From Alistipes sp. CAG:514 (GTDB lineage Bacteria; Bacteroidota; Bacteroidia; Bacteroidales; UBA932), in assembly GCA_000431015.1 (NCBI GenBank), contig HF986006.1, forward strand, positions 1-11,937: a stretch of DNA of 11,937 nucleotides. The letters run 5' to 3'. The notes beneath the pieces are model-generated. The model saw only the letters and a program-made list of their open reading frames with translations. It searched no databases and was not told where the DNA came from. Each line of letters begins with the position of its first letter. The stretch's first letter is position 1. The translations under genes were made by a program, and so were the position numbers. This document shows positions 7,078-11,937 of this stretch, one piece after another.

Positions 7078-7773
7078 AGACTGATCAAAGCCGTTGCCGT
7101 TTACATGCTCCTTCTCCTTATCGCGCTCGGGTGCTCCTCGACGAACGCTCCGGATTTGAAGGATGGGGATCTGCTCTTTGTCGTGAATGGGAATGGCAAC
7201 AACATCACCGATGTGACCGTGGGTGTGGACGGACTTGGAATAGACCACGTCGCTGTCTATGCGGAAGGGAACGTAATCGAGGCGATCCCGGAATCCGGGG
7301 TTGTGGAAAGTCCGTTGGACAGTTTTCTGGCCAGGCTGTCAGAGAATGAGACTGTGCTTGTGGGAAGAGTCGATGGATTGGATGTCAGGGCGAGCGTGGA
7401 CAATGCCAGAAGGCTCCTTGGACTTCCCTACGATGACATATTCATGCCTGGTGACAGCGCCGTATATTGCTCGGAGCTTGTGCAGATGTCGTTTGTTTTC
7501 AGCGGGCAGCGGGAAAGGGGTGCCGCTGATGGCACTGACGGCACTGACGGCACTGACGGTACAGACTGCACTGACGGAGAGGATTCCGCCGCGGAGGCGG
7601 TCTTCGCCACGATTCCGATGTCGTTCCACGACAGTACCGGCAGGGTGACAGAGTTCTGGACAAAATTCTATGCCGCGAGAGGGCTGACCGTCCCCGAAGG
7701 GGAGCCTGGCACCAATCCCGGCCAGCTCTCGCGTGATCCAAATGTCAGGATCCTCGGCCGTTTGGCTGACTGA
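7045..7773 (+). CDS. YiiX-like (permuted papain-fold) amidase/peptidase lipoprotein
   Basis: From the ATG at 7045 this is a 242-aa lipoprotein. A basic n-region and the hydrophobic stretch VYMLLLLIALGC end in a lipobox with Cys30, so it is probably anchored in the envelope. The mature part matches the YiiX/NlpC-P60-like circularly permuted group: DGDLLF (40-45), catalytic His68 in IDHVAVY, VIEAIPESGV, then catalytic Cys142 in YCSELV, reversing the usual Cys-His order. The C-terminal block VPEGEPGTNPGQLSRDPN fits what I remember of Bacteroidales members. Such enzymes are thought to hydrolyse amide bonds in cell-wall peptides or lipids; the substrate here is unknown. A Thr-Asp-Gly repeat (about 160-176) is inserted after the Cys motif. 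The frame continues upstream through the 18-bp array to 6775, but the signal peptide favours 7045 (7021 and 7105 are alternatives). Confidence 0.82.
   Translation: MLVHKKAFCGTRLIKAVAVYMLLLLIALGCSSTNAPDLKDGDLLFVVNGNGNNITDVTVGVDGLGIDHVAVYAEGNVIEAIPESGVVESPLDSFLARLSENETVLVGRVDGLDVRASVDNARRLLGLPYDDIFMPGDSAVYCSELVQMSFVFSGQRERGAADGTDGTDGTDGTDCTDGEDSAAEAVFATIPMSFHDSTGRVTEFWTKFYAARGLTVPEGEPGTNPGQLSRDPNVRILGRLAD
7522..7575 (+). repeat. 9-bp in-frame tandem repeat encoding a Thr-Asp-Gly linker
   Basis: Three perfect copies of GGCACTGAC (7531-7557) are followed by two diverged copies (GGTACAGAC, TGCACTGAC) and preceded by a possible decayed copy (GCCGCTGAT). The unit is three codons, so copy-number change keeps the reading frame. 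The encoded peptide is about GADGTDGTDGTDGTDCTDG. It sits in the enzyme between the Cys142 motif and the IPMSF block, probably a surface loop. Confidence 0.9.
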
Positions 7774-7867
7774 CGATTGCCCGGTTGAAGGGGGGGCGAA
7801 GCGTCTGAGTCTGTCGCGCGCGTCAGCGGCTTAGGTCGAAGGGTTTTTCGAAGCTCCAGACGGTGAG

Positions 7868-8725
7868 CTACAGCAACTTGGCGAGGCTGTCATAGTACTG
7901 CTTGCTGACCGGAATATGTCCGACTCCCTCACGGGTGAACTCCGTGTAGATCACGCCCTCCCTGTCCCTGCTCAAAACCTTGATGTGCCTCGGATTCACG
8001 TAGTAGGATCTGTGGCAGCGCACGAACCCATGCCGCTGAGCGTCACCCTCAAGACTCTTCATCGAATTCCTCAGCTGGTACGCCTTGACCCTGTCGTTCT
8101 CGATGTAGTGGATCTTGATGTAGTTCGCGTCCGCGCTGACGTAAAGCACCGCCGACGGATCAATCGTCAGTTTCAGCCGCTTGTGCTCGTCGTAGAACTT
8201 TATCAGCGACTCCTCCGGCTTCTGTCCTGCCTCGGCCAGATCTGCGTTCTTGTTGGAGACGATCCTTAGCAGGATGCACAGCAGGTAAGGGTAGATCAGC
8301 GTCAGGCTGACAGTCTTGAAGCAGTAGGGAAGAGCCGTGAAGTAAGGCATCCCGCCGCTCTTACGGTAGAAAAGTGACGTGTAGAGCGCAAAGAAGAACG
8401 ATGTCACCAACGTCTCTCCAAGGCACCACACCGCATAGTGCCACCATTTGAAAGGAATATACTTGTAGAGGAATGAGAAAACCAGCCGTGTCAGCGCCAG
8501 CGTCCCTACCATGATGCAGGTGAGCATCAGAAGGTGGAATGTCCACGACTTTCCGCCAACATTGTAGATCGCCGACATCGAGAACGGGTTGTAGACGAAA
8601 CAGAACACGAAGTAGAACAGCGGCATCAGCACCGCATACTTCACTTGGCTGCCATAGCCCTTGGAGACTCTTAAAGGTGTGTTCATAGCTATGATTTTAG
8701 TCACGGTCTCCGGAATCTGTCCCAT
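7868..8725 (-). CDS. Membrane-anchored LytTR-family transcriptional regulator
   Basis: From the ATG at 8725 the product is 285 aa. Four hydrophobic segments fill the N-terminal part: about 30-48 (YAVLMPLFYFVFCFVYNPF), 63-87, 95-119 and 130-155. A cytoplasmic linker then leads to a C-terminal LytTR DNA-binding domain (about 185-285). That domain has LYVSADANYIKIHYIE, the core QLRNSMKSLE, and FVRCHRSYYVNPRHIKVL. No receiver domain or histidine kinase is present, so sensing would be through the membrane part. The frame is open to a TTG at 8791, but the predicted -7 box (8773-8766) lies inside that extension. The ATG at 8725 or at 8686 is therefore more likely. It is divergent from the acyl-ACP thioesterase and convergent with the YiiX-like gene. 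The target is unknown; autoregulation is possible given the inverted repeat at its promoter. Confidence 0.87.
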   Translation of the reverse strand: MGQIPETVTKIIAMNTPLRVSKGYGSQVKYAVLMPLFYFVFCFVYNPFSMSAIYNVGGKSWTFHLLMLTCIMVGTLALTRLVFSFLYKYIPFKWWHYAVWCLGETLVTSFFFALYTSLFYRKSGGMPYFTALPYCFKTVSLTLIYPYLLCILLRIVSNKNADLAEAGQKPEESLIKFYDEHKRLKLTIDPSAVLYVSADANYIKIHYIENDRVKAYQLRNSMKSLEGDAQRHGFVRCHRSYYVNPRHIKVLSRDREGVIYTEFTREGVGHIPVSKQYYDSLAKLL

Positions 8726-8733
8726 AATCTGTT

Positions 8734-8797
8734 GGGACGAAAATCGCGGAACCTTAAATTCGTCCCTAAAATACAGCAATTTTTCCGCCAAAACAAG
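8734..8797 (-). promoter_or_regulatory. Candidate promoter and inverted-repeat operator of the LytTR gene
   Basis: Read on the - strand, CTTG (8797-8794), a 20-bp spacer and TATTTTAG (8773-8766) resemble the Bacteroidota promoter TTTG / TAnnTTTG, with one mismatch in each box. Overlapping the last base of the -7 box is one arm of a perfect 8-bp inverted repeat. The arms are GGGACGAA at 8734-8741 and TTCGTCCC at 8759-8766, 17 bp apart, covering the likely transcription start. It could be an operator or, if transcribed, a hairpin just before the ATG at 8725. The repeat is certain; its role is inferred. Confidence 0.5.
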
Positions 8798-8929
8798 CTT
8801 TTATTACATTTTTGGCACCAGCGACCACACTTCTTTCGTCACGGACGGCGAATGAGCTATTTTTGTGTCAGCTTTAGCAAGCGTTTAAAAATACCAGGTT
8901 GTTTTACGTTCACTTAATGATTTGGAACT

Positions 8930-9646
8930 ATGAGACAGGTAGTAAACACTTTTGAATATTCAGTAGCCCCTGAGCACATTGACTTTCAGGGCCACGCCAC
9001 CGTGCCGTCAATCTGCGGCAGCATCATCAACGCCATCGGTCAGAACATCCGCAAGGAAGGTTGCGGCATTGACGTGATGAGGGACGCGGGCCGCTCCTGG
9101 GTTCTTCTCCGTTCCGCGTTCGAGATTGACGAGCGCCCTATGCTTTATGACAATTACAATGTAAAGGTCTGGCCGGTCAAGGGCAGCGGCCTTACCTACA
9201 ACAGGTGTGTCCGGATCACCGACTCCGAGGGCGAGGAGATTGGCCGAGGAACGACCGAATGGTGCGTGATTGACATCGCCACCAGAAGACCGGTCTTTCC
9301 GGAACTCGGTTTGACCGACGTTGACCTCCCGGCTCCGTGCAAGAGTCCCAGACGGATCATCGACTTCCTGCCGGATTTCATCAGACACAAGGAGATCGGC
9401 TACAGCGAGTGCGACTTCAATGGCCATATGAACAACACGCACTACATCGAGATGTTCTACAACCTATTGCCGGACAGCGTTTTGTCGAGCGGCATATTCA
9501 CGAGGATCGACATCAATTTCCGTCGAGAGGTCCACCGTGGCGACGATGTCTCCTTCGGCATCCGCAAGGCAAGCGACGGCGAGTACCTCTTCATGGCAAA
9601 AACGGGAGACGCGACCCTCTGCCACGCCTCCCTGCAAGCTGTCTGA
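8930..9646 (+). CDS. Acyl-ACP thioesterase (FatA/FatB-like, double hot-dog)
   Basis: The enzyme hydrolyses acyl-ACP to release free fatty acids from type II fatty acid synthesis. The 238 aa fit the short bacterial members of the acyl-ACP thioesterase family, without a transit peptide. The N-terminal hot-dog domain carries DFQGHATVPSICGSIINA (18-35), followed by a substrate-tunnel segment with SWVLLRSAFEI. The C-terminal hot-dog holds the conserved catalytic network in DFNGHMNNTHYIE (162-174): Asp162, Asn164, His166 and Glu174. The ATG at 8930 is preceded by GGAAC, a weak ribosome site at best, as is usual in this phylum. It is transcribed away from the LytTR gene; the gap 8792-8929 must hold its promoter, but I see no strong match there. 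Ten bases after the stop a 12-bp minisatellite begins. The specific chain length cannot be judged. Confidence 0.93.
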   Translation: MRQVVNTFEYSVAPEHIDFQGHATVPSICGSIINAIGQNIRKEGCGIDVMRDAGRSWVLLRSAFEIDERPMLYDNYNVKVWPVKGSGLTYNRCVRITDSEGEEIGRGTTEWCVIDIATRRPVFPELGLTDVDLPAPCKSPRRIIDFLPDFIRHKEIGYSECDFNGHMNNTHYIEMFYNLLPDSVLSSGIFTRIDINFRREVHRGDDVSFGIRKASDGEYLFMAKTGDATLCHASLQAV

Positions 9647-9655
9647 GAACCACCC

Positions 9656-9793
9656 TTGGTTTTGGTTGATTCCTTGGTTGATTCCTTGGTTGATTCCTTG
9701 GTTGATTCCTTGGTTGATTCCTTGGTTGATTCCTTGGTTGATTCCTTGGTTGATTCCTTGGTTGATTCCTTGGTTGATCCCTTGGTTGATCCC
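9656..9793. repeat. 12-bp minisatellite, eleven units, between convergent genes
   Basis: Nine perfect copies of TTGGTTGATTCC (9662-9769) are followed by two copies of TTGGTTGATCCC (9770-9793). A partial TTGGTT precedes them at 9656-9661. The array fills most of the 162-bp gap between the thioesterase stop (9646) and the stop of the GIN-domain gene (9809). With a 12-bp unit the open frames across it are an artefact of periodicity; they would read as (Val-Asp-Ser-Leu)n or (Ile-Pro-Trp-Leu)n. No hairpin terminator is visible for either gene. The near-perfect identity points to recent expansion or ongoing homogenisation. Confidence 0.97.
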
Positions 9794-9808
9794 TGTTGGC
9801 CGCCCCTT

Positions 9809-10765
9809 TTAGTTGACCCTCTTAAGCGAGGCCGACCTGCCGAGTGACTTGATGTTCACGCCAAGGTCTTTCGGGGCCTTGTAGTTGATTGATGAGGCTC
9901 CGGAGGCATCCTCGATCGTGATCGAACGCTCAACGTTCACGTTGCAGATGCTCGCCCCGGAAGTCTCCAGTACGGCATTCTGGGCATTGAAGTTCAGCGC
10001 GTTGACCTTGCACGCCCCGGAAGCGTCCACCTCAAACCAGCCGGTTCTTCCCGTGAGCGTCACGTCGCAGGCTCCGGAAGCGTCCACGCCGACCTTTCCG
10101 AACTCGCCGTTGACCTTGGTCTTCGTGGCTCCGCTGGCATCGATCTCAAGCTTGTCGGCATTGATCTCGAACCGCCCGTTGGACGCTCCGGCGAGATCCA
10201 GATCCGCTTCCCTGAAGTTGCCCGAAATCGAGCATGAGCAACCTCCGCTGATCTCAGCCTCCAGCTCTTCCGCATTGATTTTCAGCGAATTGATGCTGCT
10301 CGCCCCGCTCATCTCAAGCGAGAAGTCCCTGTGGCCGAGTTCGAATGTGTCCTCGCACGAAAGGCTTGTCGCCCCGGACATCTCCAACTTGCGAAGCTCC
10401 GGCATGGTGACCTCTGCCGTGCAGGTCCAGTCGCCAAGTTTCCTCTGGATCCTTGACGGAATGTTCTTGCTCCAACCGATTCTCAGGACACCCTCGCTGA
10501 CATGGACATCAAGATACTCAGCAAGTTCCTCCGGCAGCGTCACCTTGACCTTGTAGAAGTCGGACTTGGCAAGCTTTACCTTCACGATCCCGCTCACATC
10601 CAGTCCGGTGAAGTCCCGGCAGTTGAACTTGCAGTCAACGTAGTCCGTCTTGGCCGAAGCCTCGGTTGTGCGGGCCGGCGACTCTGAAACGGGCTGTGCG
10701 GCAATCGCGGCAACCCCGGAAACCAACAGGAGCGCGGCGGCTCCAATAATCATAAACTTTTTCAT
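9809..10765 (-). CDS. Exported GIN-domain (DUF2807) beta-helical repeat protein
   Basis: The product is 318 aa with a clear signal peptide (MKKFMIIGAAALLLVSGVAAIAA, cleavage near residue 23-25), hence periplasmic or surface-exposed. The mature part is a run of about ten repeats roughly 20 residues apart around the motif x-SGA. They include LDVSGIVKVKL, LEMSGATSLSC, LEMSGASSINS, LDLAGASNGRF, IDASGATKTKV, VDASGACDVTL, VDASGACKVNA and EDASGASSINY, as expected for a right-handed beta-helix. This is the pattern of the 'putative auto-transporter adhesin head GIN domain' family, whose function is not firmly known. Several repeats carry cysteine at equivalent places (SGAC, SGGCSC). Its ATG overlaps the upstream anti-sigma-like stop by ATGA, so it is translationally coupled and probably belongs to the regulon of the ECF sigma factor. 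Confidence 0.87.
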   Translation of the reverse strand: MKKFMIIGAAALLLVSGVAAIAAQPVSESPARTTEASAKTDYVDCKFNCRDFTGLDVSGIVKVKLAKSDFYKVKVTLPEELAEYLDVHVSEGVLRIGWSKNIPSRIQRKLGDWTCTAEVTMPELRKLEMSGATSLSCEDTFELGHRDFSLEMSGASSINSLKINAEELEAEISGGCSCSISGNFREADLDLAGASNGRFEINADKLEIDASGATKTKVNGEFGKVGVDASGACDVTLTGRTGWFEVDASGACKVNALNFNAQNAVLETSGASICNVNVERSITIEDASGASSINYKAPKDLGVNIKSLGRSASLKRVN

Positions 10766-11271
10766 AACTCTTTGATTTTATTAATTTTATCCAATCCTCT
10801 AAGAAGTTCTCCATAATATTCCTTCATGATGGCCGCCTTGGCAGCGTCGTCAAGCTCGTCCGTCAGCTGGTCAATCATTGCGACGTTCTCGCCGGCAATG
10901 CTCCCGACCGTAGTCTCCCACCTCCCGTCCAGATCCCTGGAGAGTATCTCTTCGTAAAGAGCGGTAACTTTCTCTGAATATGTCAGATACACCTGCACGG
11001 GATCATCTGCCACGCCGGCGAACCAGTCAACCTCCCTTTCCGGACGGTTGATGAATATGACAGCGGCGACGGCGGCTGCGGCAGCAGTGGTGAGGACACT
11101 GAATATTCCCATCCGAGTCTTCCGCCTTTTACGCTCTTCCCGCCCGGAGGATTCCGCCACGGAAAGCAAGGCGTCCAGCTTGGCCTCGAACCGCCCCTCG
11201 TGTCCTTCCGGAGGTTCCGCGGTGCCAAACGCCGAGGCGTTTCTTTTAATATATTCATTAATGTCCGTCAT
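10762..11271 (-). CDS. Probable membrane anti-sigma factor of the adjacent ECF sigma
   Basis: This 169-aa protein has a cytoplasmic N-terminal part (about 1-54) with PPEGHEGRFEAKLDALL, a motif I associate with small Bacteroidales proteins encoded beside ECF sigma factors. A basic stretch (REERKRRKTR, 44-53), one transmembrane helix (about 55-74, IFSVLTTAAAAAVAAVIFI) and a C-terminal region of about 95 residues with predicted helices follow. The layout fits a single-pass anti-sigma factor. No zinc-binding HxxxCxxC motif of the ZAS type is present, so assignment rests on topology and position. It overlaps the sigma gene upstream and the GIN-domain gene downstream, each by four bases (ATGA), indicating tight translational coupling and near-stoichiometric synthesis. 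Function as an anti-sigma factor is inferred. Confidence 0.68.
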   Translation of the reverse strand: MTDINEYIKRNASAFGTAEPPEGHEGRFEAKLDALLSVAESSGREERKRRKTRMGIFSVLTTAAAAAVAAVIFINRPEREVDWFAGVADDPVQVYLTYSEKVTALYEEILSRDLDGRWETTVGSIAGENVAMIDQLTDELDDAAKAAIMKEYYGELLRGLDKINKIKEL

Positions 11272-11768
11272 TGTCTTACCCTCCTTAATTTTTCAACCAA
11301 TTTAGCCTTCCCTCTTGAAAACTGCGTCCGTAGCGTTCCTTCGCGTTCTCCCGTCAGCCCGGAAATCTCCTCATAGTCAAGCCCTTCCACAAGAACCAGA
11401 TTGAGAATCAGTCGGTAGGACTCCGGCAGGGAGTCGATTGCCCCGCGCACCTCCTCCAAGCTGACTTCCGGCACTTCGGCGGACTCGCCGTCGTCATATT
11501 CACAGACCTCGCCCGCATATTCATCAAGAAATAGCTTCTCGCGCTTTTTCTTTCTGACCGCGTCGATTGACATCCTGATGCAGGTTCTGCCGAGCCACGC
11601 CGCCACCTTCGCCGGCTCTTTGGAAACGACATCCGACGAGATGAACCGGAGGATAGTGTCCTGCATGATCTCCTCGGCCTCCCCGCTGTCGCGGACAATC
11701 CTCAGGCTGATGTTGTACAGCCGTTTGGCGTGCGCCTTGTAGAACTGTATGGACTCTTCTCTAGTCAT
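11268..11768 (-). CDS. ECF-type RNA polymerase sigma factor
   Basis: From the ATG at 11768 this is a 166-aa sigma-70 family factor with only regions 2 and 4, the ECF layout. Region 2 (about 5-75) contains YNISLRIVRDSGEAEEIMQDTILRF and the -10 recognition part WLGRTCIRMSIDAVRKKKRE. Region 4 (about 105-160) has the motif LPESYRLILNLVLVEGLDYE, followed by the helix-turn-helix EISGLTGEREGTLRTQFSRGKAKL. An acidic linker (EYDDGESAEVPEV) joins them. The frame extends to a GTG at 11825, but the predicted ECF promoter would start transcription about there. The intervening bases carry a 14-bp repeat, not a multiple of three, so the ATG at 11768 is preferred. It heads a coupled operon with the anti-sigma-like and GIN-domain genes and probably transcribes itself. 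Confidence 0.93.
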   Translation of the reverse strand: MTREESIQFYKAHAKRLYNISLRIVRDSGEAEEIMQDTILRFISSDVVSKEPAKVAAWLGRTCIRMSIDAVRKKKREKLFLDEYAGEVCEYDDGESAEVPEVSLEEVRGAIDSLPESYRLILNLVLVEGLDYEEISGLTGEREGTLRTQFSRGKAKLVEKLRRVRQ

Positions 11769-11778
11769 CTTTCTATTG

Positions 11779-11817
11779 CTTTCTCTTGTAATCTTTCTCT
11801 TGTCTTCTTTTTCTTGT
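11779..11817. repeat. Purine-rich 14-bp direct repeats in the sigma-gene leader
   Basis: CTTTCTCTTGT occurs at 11779-11789 and again at 11793-11803. A related CTTCTTTTTCTTGT lies at 11804-11817, giving about three units with a 14-bp period. On the transcribed (-) strand this is a purine-rich leader (ACAAGAGAAAG) just upstream of the ATG at 11768. The period is not a multiple of three, which argues against it being coding. Confidence 0.6.
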
Positions 11818-11831
11818 CGTTCCACAATATA

Positions 11832-11856
11832 AACGAATATTTCCGTTGATTGTTAC
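11832..11856 (-). promoter_or_regulatory. ECF-type promoter of the sigma / anti-sigma / GIN operon
   Basis: On the - strand GTAAC (11856-11852) and CGTT (11835-11832) are separated by 16 bp. This fits the general ECF promoter form: an AAC-containing -35 box and a CGT-containing -10 box about 16 bp apart. Transcription would begin near 11825, leaving a leader of about 57 bases to the ATG at 11768. The match supports autoregulation by the sigma factor encoded immediately downstream. The motif is visible; its use is inferred. Confidence 0.6.
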
Positions 11857-11890
11857 AGGAAACTCATAATATTTTGAAAAAGTTGAAGTC

Positions 11891-11931
11891 CCCCTGCCGA
11901 AGCCCCCCTCTCGGAGAGCCCCTGCCGAAGC
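11891..11931. repeat. Direct repeat CCCCTGCCGAAGC with intervening hairpin at window edge
   Basis: CCCCTGCCGAAGC occurs at 11891-11903 and at 11919-11931, a 28-bp offset. Between them lies CTCTCGGAGAG (11908-11918), a small self-complementary sequence. The stretch is GC-rich, unlike the AT-rich promoter just to its left, and runs off the window, so its full extent is unknown. No gene is visible in 11857-11937. Confidence 0.6.
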
Positions 11932-11937
11932 GCCCCC

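Noticed and set aside
7774..7867. Terminator between the convergent YiiX-like and LytTR genes
   Set aside because: Only a 5-bp TCGAA/TTCGA pairing around 7834-7850 is visible; too weak to call.
8726..8791. N-terminal extension of the LytTR protein from the TTG at 8791
   Set aside because: The predicted -7 promoter box and an inverted repeat lie in this segment, and the start would be non-ATG; ATG codons at 8725 or 8686 are better.
9656..9847. Peptides of (Val-Asp-Ser-Leu)n or (Ile-Pro-Trp-Leu)n across the 12-bp array
   Set aside because: The unit length keeps frames open; no plausible gene start and no non-repetitive domain.
9885..10556. 223-aa open frame on the + strand opposite the GIN-domain gene
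   Set aside because: It mirrors the regular SGA-repeat codons of the real gene on the other strand; the Ser/Ala/Pro-rich product looks like an artefact.

Overview
The window is chromosomal DNA of a member of the Bacteroidota, most likely order Bacteroidales; the genus cannot be fixed from this sequence. The support is a short housekeeping sigma factor (286 aa, no long region 1.1), a GIN-domain exported protein, a membrane-anchored LytTR regulator, an acyl-ACP thioesterase, a YiiX-type lipoprotein amidase of the form common in gut Bacteroidales, few Shine-Dalgarno sequences, and promoter candidates of the TTTG / TAnnTTTG type.

Left half (1-6130, + strand): a conserved housekeeping block. It holds a DegP/HtrA periplasmic protease, the primary sigma factor rpoD, arginyl-tRNA synthetase argS (overlapping rpoD by one base) and the radical SAM protein YgiQ (11 bases after argS). 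A strong hairpin lies between degP and rpoD. A small acidic protein of a type I believe is conserved in Bacteroidales follows at 6304-6672, with its own leader and a hairpin terminator.

Middle (6673-9808): accessory in character and rich in repeats. An array of eleven 18-bp units with 54-bp higher-order order leads into a pair of 28-bp interrupted palindromes spaced exactly 50 bp apart. These run into the start of a YiiX-like lipoprotein that itself carries a 9-bp repeat coding for a Thr-Asp-Gly linker. A LytTR membrane regulator (- strand) and an acyl-ACP thioesterase (+ strand) are divergently transcribed, with a perfect 8-bp inverted repeat across the predicted start of the LytTR transcript. 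Behind the thioesterase is a minisatellite of eleven 12-bp units.

Right end (9809-11937, - strand): a compact, translationally coupled operon of ECF sigma factor, membrane anti-sigma-like protein and exported GIN-domain beta-helical protein. Both junctions are ATGA overlaps. A good ECF-type promoter (GTAAC, 16-bp spacer, CGTT) sits directly upstream, suggesting autoregulation. I regard this as the most coherent regulatory system in the window. I found no CRISPR array, rRNA, tRNA, transposase or phage gene, and no clearly new defence or metabolic system.
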